64,000 nucleotides of DNA from Branchinecta lynchi (lineage: Eukaryota > Arthropoda > Branchiopoda > Anostraca > Branchinectidae): NCBI GenBank assembly GCA_023053575.1, contig JAKZAP010000008.1, positions 5,722,715-5,786,714 on the forward strand, written 5' to 3'. Below are positions 19,960-33,800 of this stretch, piece after piece. Below the pieces are notes generated by a model, which saw nothing but the letters and a program-made list of their open reading frames with translations, ran no database searches and had not been told where the DNA came from. The stretch's first letter is position 1; each line of letters opens with the position of its first letter. The position numbers and the translations under genes are program-made.

Positions 19960-22560
19960 AAGGTTTGTTTCCCCACAAGGTTTGTTTTCCCATAAGGTTT
20001 GTTTTCCCACAAGGTTTGTTTTCCCACAAGGTTTGTTTTCCCACAAGGTTTGTTTTCCCACAAGGTTGGTTTTCCCGCAAGGTTGGTTTTCCCACAAGGT
20101 TTGTTTTCCCACTGTGTTGGTTTTCCCCAAAGGTTCGCTTTCCCACAAGGTTTGTTTTCCCACAAGGTTGGTTTCCCCGCAAGGTTGATTTTCCCACAAG
20201 GTTTGTTTTCCCACTGTGTTGGTTTTCCCCAAAGGTTCGCTTTCCCACAAGGTTTCCCACAAGGTTGGTTTTCCCGCAGGGTTGCTTTCCCCATAAGGTT
20301 GGTTTTCCCACAAGGTTTGTTTTCTCACAAGGTTTCTTCCTTGTGGAAGACCTTCCCACAAGGTTGGTTTTCCCGCAGGGTTGCTTTCCCCATAAGGTTT
20401 GTTTTCCCACAAGGTTTGTTTTCCCACAAGGTTTGTTTTCCCCCAAGGTTGTTTTTCCCACTAGGTTGGTTTTCCCACAAGGTTTGTGTTCCCACAAGCT
20501 TTGTTTTCCCCCAAGGTTGGTTTTCCCGCAAGGTTGGTTTTCCCTCAAGGTTTGTTTTCCCACTGTGTTGGTTTTCCCAAAAAGTTCGCTTTCCCGCAAG
20601 GTTGGTTTTCCCACAAGGTTTGTTTCCCCACAAGGTTTGTTTACCCATAAGGTTTGTTTTCCCACAAGGTTTGTTTTCCCACAAGGTTTGTTTTTCCACA
20701 AGGTTTGTTTTCCCACAAGGTTGGTTTTCCCGCAAGGTTGGTTTTCCCACAAGGTTTGTTTTCCCACTGTGTTGGTTTTCCCAAAAGGTTCGCTTTCCCA
20801 CAAGGTTGGTTTTCCCACAAGGTTGGTTTTCCCGCAGGGTTGCTTTCAGCATAAGGTTTGTTTTCCCACAAGGTTTGTTCTCCCACAAGGTTTGTTTTCC
20901 CACAAGGTTGGTTTTCCCGCAAGGTTGGTTTTCCCACAAGGTTTGTTTTCCCACTGTGTTGGTTTTACCAAAAGGTTCGCTTTCCCACAAGGTTGGTTTT
21001 CCCACAAGGTTTGTTTCCCCACAAGGTTTGTTTTCCCATAAGGTTTGTTTTCCCACAAGGTTTGTTTTCCCACAAGGTTTGTTTTCCCACAAGGTTTGTT
21101 TTCCCACAAGGTTGGTTTTCCCGCAAGGTTGGTTTTCCCACAAGGTTTGTTTTCCCACTGTGTTGGTTTTCCCCAAAGGTTCGCTTTCCCACAAGGTTTG
21201 TTTTCCCACAAGGTTGGTTTCCCCGCAAGGTTGATTTTCCCACAAGGTTTGTTTTCCCACTGTGTTGGTTTTCCCCAAAGGTTCGCTTTCCCACAAGGTT
21301 TCCCACAAGGTTGGTTTTCCCGCAGGGTTGCTTTCCCCATAAGGTTGGTTTTCCCACAAGGTTTGTTTTCTCACAAGGTTTCTTCCTTGTGGAAGACCTT
21401 CCCACAAGGTTGGTTTTCCCGCAGGGTTGCTTTCCCCATAAGGTTTGTTTTCCCACAAGGTTTGTTTTCCCACAAGGTTTGTTTTCCCCCAAGGTTGTTT
21501 TTCCCACTAGGTTGGTTTTCCCACAAGGTTTGTGTTCCCACAAGCTTTGTTTTCCCCCAAGGTTGGTTTTCCCGCAAGGTTGGTTTTCCCTCAAGGTTTG
21601 TTTTCCCACTGTGTTGGTTTTCCCAAAAAGTTCGCTTTCCCGCAAGGTTGGTTTTCCCACAAGGTTTGTTTCCCCACAAGGTTTGTTTACCCATAAGGTT
21701 TGTTTTCCCACAAGGTTTGTTTTCCCACAAGGTTTGTTTTTCCACAAGGTTTGTTTTCCCACAAGGTTGGTTTTCCCGCAAGGTTGGTTTTCCCACAAGG
21801 TTTGTTTTCCCACTGTGTTGGTTTTCCCAAAAGGTTCGCTTTCCCACAAGGTTGGTTTTCCCACAAGGTTGGTTTTCCCGCAGGGTTGCTTTCAGCATAA
21901 GGTTTGTTTTCCCACAAGGTTTGTTCTCCCACAAGGTTTGTTTTCCCACAAGGTTGGTTTTCCCGCAAGGTTGGTTTTCCCACAAGGTTTGTTTTCCCAC
22001 TGTGTTGGTTTTACCAAAAGGTTCGCTTTCCTATAAGGTTTGTTTTCCCACAAGGTTTGTTTTCCCACAAGGTTTGTTTTCCCCCAAGGTTGTTTTTCCC
22101 ACTAGGTTGGTTTTCCCACAAGGTTTGTGTTCCCACAAGCTTTGTTTTCCCCCAAGGTTGGTTTTCCCGCAAGGTTGGTTTTCCCTCAAGGTTTGTTTTC
22201 CCACTGTGTTGGTTTTCCCAAAAAGTTCGCTTTCCCGCAAGGTTGGTTTTCCCACAAGGTTTGTTTCCCCACAAGGTTTGTTTACCCATAAGGTTTGTTT
22301 TCCCACAAGGTTTGTTTTCCCACAAGGTTTGTTTTTCCACAAGGTTTGTTTTCCCACAAGGTTGGTTTTCCCGCAAGGTTGGTTTTCCCACAAGGTTTGT
22401 TTTCCCACTGTGTTGGTTTTCCCAAAAGGTTCGCTTTCCCACAAGGTTGGTTTTCCCACAAGGTTGGTTTTCCCGCAGGGTTGCTTTCAGCATAAGGTTT
22501 GTTTTCCCACAAGGTTTGTTCTCCCACAAGGTTTGTTTTCCCACAAGGTTGGTTTTCCCG
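19960..22560 (-). repeat. 1,046-bp higher-order repeat with a 595-bp partial third copy
   Basis: Variant order from about 19960 repeats 1,046 bp later, including a unique insertion (TTTCTTCCTTGTGGAAGACC at about 20333 and again at about 21379). A third, shorter copy follows at an offset of 595 bp from about 22031. Confidence 0.85.
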
Positions 22561-23015
22561 CAAGGTTTGTTTTCCCACAAGGTTTGTTTTCCCACAAGGT
22601 TTGTTTTCCCACAAGGTTTGTTTTCCCACAAGGTTGGTTTTCCCGAAAGGTTTGTTTCCCCACAAGGTTGGTTTTCCCACAAGGTTGGTTTTACCGCAAG
22701 TTTTGTTTTCCCACAAGGTTAGTTTTCCCGCAAGGTTTGTTTTCCCACAAGGTTAGTTTTCCCACAAGGTTTTTTTCCCACTGTGTTGGTTTTCCCAAAA
22801 GGTTCGCTTTCCCACAATGTTGGTTTTCCCATAAGGTTGGTTTTCCCGCAGGGTTGCTTTCCCCATAAGGTTGGTTTTCCCACAAGGTTTGTTTTCCCAC
22901 AAGGTTAGTTTTCCCACAAGGTTTGTTTCCCCACAAGGTTTGTTTCCCCCACAAGGTTTGTTTTCCCACAAGGATTGTTTTCTCACAAGGTTTGTTTTCC
23001 CACTGTGTTGGTTTT

Positions 23016-26000
23016 GGGGAAAACAAACCTTGTGGGAAAACCAACCTAGTGGGAAAACAAACCTTGTGAGAAAACAAACCTTGTGGGAATTCCAACCTTA
23101 TGGGGGAAACAAACCCTGCGGGAAAACCAACCTTGTGGGAAAACCAACCTTGTGGGAAAACCAACTTTTTGGGAAAGCGAAACTTTTGGGAAAACAAACC
23201 TTGTGGGAAAAACAAACCTTGTGGGGAAACAAACCTTGCGGGAAAACTAACCTTGTGGGAAAACAAACCCTGCGGGAAAACCATCCTTGTGGGAAAACCA
23301 ACCTTGTGGGGAAACAAACCTTTCGGGGAAAACCAACCTTGTGGGAAAACAAACCTTGTGGGAAAACAAACCTTGTGGGGAAACAAACCTTGTGGGAAAA
23401 CCAACCTTGCGGGAAAGCGAACCTTTTGGGAAAACCAACACAGTGGGAAAACAAACGTAGTGGGTAAACCAACCTTGCGGGAAAACCAACCTTGGGGGAA
23501 AACAAAGCTTGTGGGAAAACAAACCTTGTGGGGAAAACCAACCTAGTGGGAAAAACAACCTTGGGGGAAAACAAAGCTTGTGGGAAAACAAACCTTGTGG
23601 GAAAAACCAACCTAGTGGGAAAAACAACCTAGTGGGAAAACAAACCTTGTGAGAAAACAAACCTTGTGGGAAAACCAACCTTATGGGGAAAGCAAAACTG
23701 CGGGAAAACCAACCTTGTGGGAAAACCAACCTTGTGGGAAAGTGAACCTTTTGGGAAAACCAACACAGTGGGAAAACAAACCTTGTGGGAAAAACAAACC
23801 TTGTGGGGAAACAAACCTTGCGGGAAAACTAACCTTGTGGGAAAACAAACCCTGCGGGAAAAACCAACCTTGGGGGAAAACAAAGCTTGTGGGAAAACAA
23901 ACCTTGTGGGAAAACCAACCTAGTGGGAAAAACAACCTAGTGGGAAAACAAACCTTGTGAGAAAAAAAACCTTGTGGGAAAACAAACCTTGTGGGGAAAC
24001 AAACCTTGCGGGAAAACTAACCTTGTGGGAAAACAAACCTTGTTGGAAAACCAACCTAGTGGGAAAAACAACCTAGTGGGAAACACAAACCTTGTGAGAA
24101 AACAAACCTTGTGGGAAAACCAACCTTATGGGGAATGCAACCCTGCGGGAAAACCAACCTTGTGGGAAAACCAACCTTGTGGGAAAACCAACCTTTTGGG
24201 AAAGCGAACCTTTTGGGAAAACCAACACAGTGGGAAAACAAACCTTGTGGGGAAACAAACCTTGCGGGAAAACTAACCTTGTGGGAAAACAAACCCTGCG
24301 GGAAAACCAACCTTGTGGGAAAACCAACCTTGTGGGGAAACAAACCTTTCGGGAAAACCAACCTTGTGGGAAAACAAACCTTGTGGGAAAACAAACCTTG
24401 TGGGGAAACAAACTTGTGGGTAAACCAACCTTGCGGGAAAACCAACCTTGGGGGAAAGCAAAGCTTGTGGGAAAACAAACCTTGTGGGAAAACCAACCTA
24501 GTGGGAAAAACAACCTTGGGGGAAAACAAAGCTTGTGGGAAAACAAACCTTGTGGGAAAACCAACCTAGTGGGAAAAACAACCTAGTGGGAAAACAAACC
24601 TTGTGAGAAAACAAACCTTGTGGGAAAACCAACCTTATGGGGAAAGCAACCCTGCGGGAAAATCAACCTTGTGGGAAAACCAACCTTGTGGGAAAACCAA
24701 CCTTGTGGGAAAGCGAACCTTTTGGGAAAACCAACACAGTGGGAAAACAAACCTTGTGGGAAAACAAACCTTGTGGGGAAACAAACCTTGCGGGAAAACT
24801 AACCTTGTGGGAAAACAAACCCTGCGGGAAAACCAACCTTGGGGGAAAACAAAGCTTGTGGGAAAACAAACCTTGTGGGAAAACCAACCTAGTGGGAAAA
24901 ACAACCTAGTGGGAAAACAAACCTTGTGAGAAAACAAACCTTGTGGGAAAACCAACCTTATGGGGAAAGCAACCCTGCGGGAAAACCAACCTTGTGGGAA
25001 AACCAACCTTGTGGGAAAACCAACCTTGTGGGAAAGCGAAGCTTTTGGGAAAACCAACACAGTGGGAAAACAAACCTTGTGGGAAAACAAACCTTGTGGG
25101 GAAACAAACCTTGCGGGAAAACTAACCTTGTGGGAAAACAAACCCTGCGGGAAAACCAACCTTGTGGGAAAACCAACCTTGTGGGGAAACAAACCTTTCG
25201 GGAAAACCAACCTTGTGGGAAAACAAACCTTGCGGGAAAACTAACCTTGTGGGAAAACAAACCCTGCGGGAAAACCAACCTTGTGGGAAAACCAACCTTG
25301 TGGGGAAACAAACCTTTCGGGAAAACCAACCTTGTGGGAAAACAAACCTTGTGGGAAAACAAACCTTGTGGGAAAACCAACCTTGCGGGAAAGCGAACCT
25401 TTTGGGAAAACCAACACAGTGGGAAAACAAACCTTGTGGGTAAACCAACCTTGCGGGAAAACCAACCTTGGGGGAAAACAAAGCTTGTGGGAAAACAAAC
25501 CTTGTGGGAAAACCAACCTAGTGGGAAAAACAACCTACTGGGAAAACAAACCTTGTGAGAAAACAAACCTTGTGGGAAAACCAACCTTATGGGGAAAGCA
25601 ACCCTGCAGGAAAACCAACCTTGTGGGAAAACCAACCTAGTGGGAAAGTGAACCTTTTGGGAAAACCAACACAGTAGGAAAACAAACCTTGTGGGAAAAC
25701 AAACCTTGCGGGAAAACCAACCTTGGGGGAAAACAAACCTTGTCCGAAAATAAACCTTGTGGGGAAACAAACCTAGTGGGAAAACAAACCTTGGGAGAAA
25801 ACAATCCTTGTTGGAAAACAAACCTTGTGGGGAAACAAACTTTGCGGGAAAACCAACCTTGTGGGAAAACCAACCTTGTGGGGAAAAAAACCTTGTGGGA
25901 AAACCAACCTTGTGAGAAAACTAACGTTGTGGGAAAACCAACCTTGTGGGAAAACCAACCTAGAGGAAAAACAAATCCTGAGGGAAAAAAACCTTGTGGG

Positions 26001-29000
26001 AAAACAAACCTTGTGGGAAAGACAACCTTATGGGAAAACCAAAACAGTGGGAAAACGAACCTTGTGAGAAAACAAACCTTGTGAGAAAACTAACGTTGTG
26101 GGAAAACCAACCTTGTGGGAAAACCAACCTAGAGGAAAAAGAAATCTTGAGGGAAAACAAACCTTGTGGGAAAACAAACCTTGCGGGAAAGACAACCTTA
26201 TGGGAAAACCAAAACAGTGGGAAAACAAACCTTGTGAGAAAACAAACCTTGTGGGAAAACAAACCTTGTGGGGAAACAAACCTTGTGGGAAAACAAACCT
26301 TGTGGGAAAACCAACCTTATGGGAAAACCAACCTTGCGGGAAAACCAACCTTGGGGGAAAACAAACCTTGTGGGAAAACAAACCTTGTGGGAAAACAAAC
26401 CTTGTGGGAAAACCAACCTAGTGGGAAAACAAACCTTGTGAGAAAACAAACCTTGTGGGAAAACCAACCTTATGGGGAAACAAACCCTGCGGGAAAACCA
26501 ACCTTGTGGGAAAACCAACCTTGCGGGAAAGCGAACCTTTTGGGAAAACTAACACAGTGGGAAAACAAAAATTGTGAGAAAACAATCCTTGTGGGAAAAA
26601 CAAACCTTGTGGGGAAACAAACCTTGTGGGAAAACTAACCTTGTGGGAAAACAAACCTTGCGGGAAAACTAACCTTGTGGGAAAACAAACCCTGCGGGAA
26701 AACCAACCTTGTGGGATAACCAACCTTGTGGGGAAACAAACCTTTCGGGAAAACCAACCTTGTGGGAAAACAAACCTTGTGGGAAAACAAACCTTGTGGG
26801 AAAACAAACCCTGTGAGAAAACAAACCTTGTGGGGAAACAAACCTAGTGGGACAACAAACCTTGTGAGAAAACAAACCTTGTGGGAAAACCAACCTTGCG
26901 GGAAAGCGAACCTTTTGGGAAAACCAACACAGTGGGAAAACAAACCTTGTGAGAAAACAATCATTGTGGGAAAACAAACCTTGTGGGGAAACAAACCTTG
27001 TGGGGAAACAAACCTTGTGGGAAAACTAACCTTGTGGGAAAACAAACCTTGCGGAAAAACTAACCTTGTGGAAAACAAACCCTGCGGGAAAACCAACCTT
27101 GTGGGAAAATCAACCTTGTGGGGAAACAAACCTTTCGGGAAAACCAACCTTGTGGGAAAACAAACCTTGTGGGAAAACAAACCTTGTATGAAAACAAACC
27201 TTGTGAGAAAACAAACCTTGTGGGGAAACAAACCTTGTGGGAAAACCAACCTTGCGGGAAAGCGAACCTTTTGGGAAAACCAACCTTGCGGGAAAACCAA
27301 CCTTGGGAGAAAACAAAGCTTGTGGGAAAACAAACCTTGTGGGAAAACCAACCTAGTGGGAAAAACAACCTAGTGGGAAAACAAACCTTTTGAGAAAACA
27401 AACCTTGTGGGAAAACCAACCTTATGGGGAAAGCAACCCTGCGGGAAAACCAACCTTGTGGGAAAACCAACCTTGTGGGAAAACCAACCTTGTGGGAAAG
27501 CAAACCTTTTGGGAAAACCAACACAGTGGGAAAACAAACCTTGTGGGAAAACCAACCTTGCGGGAAAACCAACCTTGGGGGAAAACAAACCTTGTGGGAA
27601 AACAAACCTTGTGGGGAAACAAACCTAGTGGGAAAACAAACCTTGTGAGAAAACAATCATTGTGGGAAAACAAACCTGGTGGGGAAACAAACCTTGTGGG
27701 AAAACTAACCTTGTGGGAAAACAAACCCTGCGGGGAAAACCAACCTTGTGGGAAAACCAACCTTGTGGGGAAACAAACCTTTCGGGAAAACCAACCTTGT
27801 GGGAAAACAAACCTTGTGGGAAAACAAACCTTGTGTTAAAACAAACCTTGTGAGAAAAAAAACCTTGTGAGAAAACAAACCTTGTGGGGAAACAAACCGG
27901 GAAAACAAACCTTGTGAGAAAACAAATCTTGTGGGAAAACCAACCTTGTGAGAAAACAATCCTTGAGGGAAAACAAACCTTGTGGGGAAAGAAACCTTGT
28001 GGGGAAACAAACCTTGTGGGAAAAAAAAACCTTGTGAGAAAACAAACCTTGTGGGGAAACAAACCTTGTGGGGAAACAAACCTTGTGGGAAAACTAACCT
28101 TGTGGGAAAACAAACCTTGTGGGAAAACCAACCTTATGGGGAAAGCAACCCTGCGGGAAAACCAACCTTGTGGGAAAACCAACCTTGTGGGAAAGCGAAC
28201 CTTTTGGGAAAACCAACACAGTGGGAAAAAAACATTGTGGGAAAACCAACCTTGCGGGAAAACCAACCTTGGGGGAAAACAAACCTTGTGGGAAAACAAA
28301 CCTTGTGGGGAAACAAACCTAGTGGGAAAACAAACCTTGTGAGAAAACAATCCTTGTGGGAAAACAAACCTTGGGGGGAAACAAACCTTGCGGGGAAACT
28401 AACCTTGTGGGAAAACAAACCCTGCGGGAAAACCAACCTTGTGGGAAAACCAACCTTGTGGGGAAACAAACCTTTCGGGAAAACTAACCTTGTGGGAAAA
28501 CAAACCCTGCGGGAAAACGAACCTTGTGGGAAAACAACCCTTGTGGGAAAACAAACCTTGTGGGAAAACTAACCTTGTGGGAAAACAAACCTTGCGGGAA
28601 AACTAACCTTGTGGGAAAACAAACCCTGCGGGAAAACCAACCTTGTGGGAAAACCAAACTTGTGGGGAAACAAACCTTTCGGGAAAACCAACCTTGTGGG
28701 AAAACAAACCTTGTGGGAAAACAAACCTTGTGGGAAAACTAACCTTGTGGGAAAACAAACCTTGTGAGAAAAGAAACCTTGTGGGAAAACCAACCTTGTG
28801 GAAAAACTAACCTTGTGGGAAAACAAACCTTGCGGGAAAACTAACCTTGTGGGAAAACCAACCTTGTGGGAAAGCGAACCTTTTGGGAAAACCAACACAG
28901 TGGGAAAAAAACCTTGTGGGAAAACCAACTTTGCGGGAAAACCAACCTTGGGGGAAAACAAACCTTGTGGGAAAACCAACCTAGTGGGAAAAACAACCTA

Positions 29001-29066
29001 GTGGGAAAACAAACCTTTTGAGAAAACAAACCTTGTGGGAAAACCAACCTTATGGGGAAAGCACCC
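23016..29066 (+). repeat. Satellite block 10 (plus orientation)
   Basis: 6.05 kb in one orientation, ending GGGGAAAGCACCC/TTGTTTTCCCAC near 29066. Confidence 0.9.
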
Positions 29067-30230
29067 TTGTTTTCCCACTGTGTTGGTTTTCCCAAAAGGT
29101 TCGCTTTCCCGCAAGGTTGGTTTTCCCACAAGGTTGGTTTTCCCGCAGGGTTTGTTTCCCCATAAGGTTGGTTTTCCCACAAGGTTTGTTTTCTCACAAG
29201 GTTTGTTTTCCCACAAGGTTTGTTTTCCCACAAGGTTTGTTTTCCCACAAGGTTCGTTTTCCCGCAGGGTTTGTTTTCCCACAAGGTTAGTTTTCCCGAA
29301 AGGTTTGTTTCCCCACAAGGTTGGTTTTCCCACAAGGTTGGTTTTCCCGCAGGGTTTGTTTTCCCACTAGGTTAGTTTCCCCGCAAGGTTTGTTTCCCCC
29401 CAAGGTTTGTTTTCCCATAAGGATTGTTTTCTCACAAGGTTTGTTTTCCCACTAGGTTTGTTTCCCCACAAGGTTTGTTTTCCCACAAGGTTTGTTTTCC
29501 CCCAAGGTTGGTTTTCCCGCAAAGTTTTTTTCCCACAAGGTTTTTTTCCCACTGTGTTGGTTTTCCCAAAAGGTTCGCTTTCCCACAAGGTTGGTTTTCC
29601 CACAAGGTTGGTTTTCCCGCAGGGTTGCTTTCCCCATAAGGTTGGTTTTCCCACAAGGTTTGTTTTCCCACAAGGTTAGTTTTCCCACAAGGTTTGTTTC
29701 CCCACAAGGTTTGTTTCCCCACAAGGTTTGTTTTCCCACAAGGATTGTTTTCTCACAAGGTTTGTTTTCCCACTGTGTTGGTTTTCCCATAAGGTTCGCT
29801 TTCCCGCAAGGTTTGTTTTCCCACAAGGTTAGTTTTCCCACAAGGTTTGTTTCCCCACAAGGTTTGTTTCCCCACAAGGTTTGTTTTCCCACAAGGATTG
29901 TTTTCTCACAATGTTTGTTTTCCCACTGTGTTGGTTTTCCCAAAAGGTTCGCTTTCCCGCAAGGTTGGTTTTCCCACAGGGTTGCTTTCCCCATAAGGTT
30001 GGGTTTCCCACAGGGTTGCTTTCCCCATAAGGTTGGGTTTCCCACAAGGTTTGTTTTCTCACAAAGTTTGTTTTCCCACTAGGTTGTTTTTCCCACAAGG
30101 TTGGTTTTCCCACAAGGTTGGTTTTCCCGCAGGGTTTGTTTTCCCACAAGGTTAGTTTTCCCGCAAGGTTTGTTTTCCCACTGTGTTGGTTTTCCCAAAA
30201 GGTTCGCTTTCCCGCAAGGTTGGTTTTCCC
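29067..30230 (-). repeat. Satellite block 11 (minus orientation)
   Basis: 1.16 kb, ending GGTTTTCCC/AACCTTGTGGG at 30230. Confidence 0.9.
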
Positions 30231-30830
30231 AACCTTGTGGGAAAACAAACCTTGTGGGGAAACAAACCTTGCGGGAAAACTAACCTTGTGGGAAAACAAA
30301 CCCTGCGGGAAAACCAACCTTGGGGGAAAACAAAGCTTTTGGGAAAACAAACCTTGTGGATAAACCAACCTAGTGGGAAAAACAACCTAGTGGGAAAACA
30401 AACCTTGTGAGAAAAAAAACCTTGTGGGAAAACCAACCTTGTAGGGAAAGCAACCCTGCGGGAAAACCAACCTTGTGGGAAAACCAACCTTGTGGGAAAA
30501 CCAACCTTGTGGGAAAGCGAACCTTTTGGGAAAACCAACACAGTGGGAAAACAAACCTTGTGGGAAAACAAACCTTGTGGGGAAACAAACCTTGCGGGAA
30601 AACTAACCTTGTGGGAAAACAAACCCTGCGGGAAAACCAACCTTGTGGGAAAACCAACCTTGTGGGGAAACAAACCTTTCGGGAAAACCAAGCTTGTGGG
30701 AAAACAAACCTTGCGGGAAAACTAACCTTGTGGGAAAACAAACCCTGCGGGAAAACCAACCTTGTGGGAAAACCAACCTTGTGGGGAAACAAACCTTTCG
30801 GGAAAACCAACCTTGTGGGAAAACAAACAT

Positions 30831-33800
30831 TGTGTTAAATCAAACCTTGTGGGAAAACTAACCTTGCGGGAAAACCAACCTTGCGGGAAAACCAACCTTG
30901 GGGGAAAACAAACCTTGTGGGTAAACAGACCTTGTGGGAAAACAAACCTTGTGGGAAAACCAACCTAGTGGGAAAACAAACCTTGTGAGAAAACAAACCT
31001 TGTGGGAAAACCAACCTTATGGGGAAACAAACCCTGCGGGAAAACCAACCTTGTGGGAAAACCAACCTTGCGGGAAAGCGAACCTTTTGGGAAAACCAAC
31101 ACAGTGGGAAAACAAACCTTGTGAGAAAACAATCCTTGTGGGAAAACAAACCTTGTGGGGAAACAAACCTTGTGGGGAAACAAACCTTGTGGGAAAACTA
31201 ACCTTGTGGGAAAACAAACCTTGCGGGAAAACTAACCTTGTGGGAAAACAAACCCTGAAGGAAAAGAAACCTTGTGGGAAAACCAACCTTGTGGGGAAAC
31301 AAACCTTTCTGGAAAACCAACCTTGTGGCAAAACAAACCTTGTGGGAAAACAAACCTTGTGGGAAAACAAACCTTGTGGGAAAACAAACCTTGTGAGAAA
31401 ACAAACCTTGTGGGGAAACAAACCTAGTGGGAAAACAAACCTTGTGAGAGAAAAAAACCTTGTGGGAAAACCAACCTTGCGGGAAAGCGAACCTTGCGGG
31501 AAAGCGAACCTCTTGGGAAAACCAACACAGTGGGAAAACAAACCTTGTGAGAAAACAATCCTTGAGGGAAAACAAACCTTGTGGGGAAAGAAACCTTGTG
31601 GGGAAACAAACCTTGTGGGAAAAAAAAACCTTGTGAGAAAACAAACCTTGTGGGGAAACAAACCTAGTGGGAAAACAAACCTTGTGAGAAAACAAACCTT
31701 GTGGGAAAACCAACCTTGCGGGAAAGCGAACCTTGCGGGAAAGCGAACCTCTTGGGAAAACCAACACAGTGGGAAAACAAACCTTGTGAGAAAACAATCC
31801 TTGTGGGAAAACAAACCTTGTGGGGAAACAAACCTTGTGGGAAAACAAACCCTGCGGGAAAACCAACCTTGTGGGAAAACCAACCTTGTGGGGAAACAAA
31901 CCTTTCAGGAAAACCAACCTTGTGGGAAAACAAACCTTGCGGGAAAACTAACCTTGTGGGAAAACAAACCCTGCGGGAAAACCAACCTTGTGGGAAAACC
32001 AACCTTGTGGGGAAAAAAACCTTTCGGGAAAACCAACCTTGTGGGAAAACAAACATTGTGTTAAATCAAACCTTGTGGGAAAACTAACCTTGCGGGAAAA
32101 CCAACCTTGCGGGAAAACCAACCTTGGGGGAAAACAAACCTTGTGGGTAAACAAACCTTGTGGGAAAACAAACCTTGTGGGAAAACCAACCTTATGGGGA
32201 AAGAAACCTTGTGGGGAAACAAACCTTGTGGGAAAAAAAACCTTGTGAGAAAACAAACCTTGTGGGGAAACAAACCTAGTGGGAAAACAAACCTTGTGAG
32301 AAAACAATCCTTGTGGGAAAACAAACCTTGTGGGGAAAGAAACCTTGTGGGGAAACAAACCTTGTGGGAAAAAAAAACCTTGTGAGAAAACAAACCTTGT
32401 GGGGAAACAAACCTAGTGGGAAAACAAACCTTGTGAGAAAACAAACCTTGTGGGAAAACCAACCTTGCGGGAAAGCGAACCTTGCGGGAAAGCGAACCTT
32501 GCGGGAAAGCGAACCTTGCGGGAAAGCGAACCTCTTGGGAAAACCAACACAGTGGGAAAACAAACATTGTGAGAAAACAATCCTTGTGGGAAAACAAACC
32601 TTGTGGGGAAACAAACCTTGTGGGGAAACAAACCTTGTGGGGAAACAAACCTTTCGGGAAAACCAACCTTGTGGGAAAACAAACATTGTGTTAAATCAAA
32701 CCTTGTGGGAAAACTAACCTTGCGGGAAAACCAACCTTGCGGGAAAACCAACCTTGGGGGAAAACAAACCTTGTGGGTAAACAAACCTTGTGGGAAAACA
32801 AACCTTGTGGGAAAACCAACCTAGTGGGAAAACAAACCTTGTGAGAAAACAAACCTTGTGGGAAAACCAACCTTATGGGGAAACAAACCCTGCGGGAAAA
32901 CCAACCTTGTGGGAAAACCAACCTTGCGGGAAAGCGAACCTTTTGGGAAAACCAACACAGTGGGAAAACAAACCTTGTGAGAAAACAATCCTTGTGGGAA
33001 AACAAACCTTGTGGGGAAACAAACCTTGTGGGGAAACAAACCTTGTGGGAAAACTAACCTTGTGGGAAAACAAACCTTGCGGGAAAACTAACCTTGTGGG
33101 AAAACAAACCCTGCGGGAAAACAAACCTTGTGGGAAAACCAACCTTATGGGGAAAGCAACCCTGCGGGAAAACCAACCTTGTGGGAAAACCAACCTTGTG
33201 GGAAAACCAACCTTGTGGGAAAGCGAACCTTTTGGGAAAACCAACACAGTGGGAAAACAAACCTTGTGGGAAAACAAACCTTGTGGGGAAACAAACCTTG
33301 CGGGAAAACTAACCTTGTGGGAAAACAAACCCTGCGGGAAAACCAACCTTGTGGGAAAACCAACCTTGTGGGGAAACAAACCTTTCGGGAAAACCAAGCT
33401 TGTGGGAAAACAAACCTTGCGGGAAAACTAACCTTGTGGGAAAACAAACCCTGCGGGAAAACCAACCTTGTGGGAAAACCAACCTTGTGGGGAAACAAAC
33501 CTTTCGGGAAAACCAACCTTGTGGGAAAACAAACATTGTGTGAAATCAAACCTTGTGGGAAAACTAACCTTGCGGGAAAACCAACCTTGCGGGAAAACCA
33601 ACCTTGGGGGAAAACAAACTTTGTGGGTAAACAAACCTTGTGGGAAAACAAACCTTGTGGGAAAACCAACCTAGTGGGAAAACAAACCTTGTGAGAAAAC
33701 AAACCTTGTGGGAAAACCAACCTTATGGGGAAACAAACCCTGCGGGAAAACCAACCTTGTGGGAAAACCAACCTTGCGGGAAAGCGAACCTTTTGGGAAA

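Larger units (their letters stand above)
17672..23015 (-). repeat. Satellite block 9 (minus orientation)
   Basis: 5.3 kb in one orientation. It contains the 732-bp, 1,046-bp and 595-bp higher-order duplications and ends GTGTTGGTTTT/GGGGAAAACAAACC at 23015. Confidence 0.9.

Noticed and set aside
21045..22868. 607-codon open frame (and many others of 60-500 codons between 13 and 64 kb)
   Set aside because: It is the 17-bp satellite read through; equivalent frames are open on both strands and in all frames, with no domain and no codon bias.
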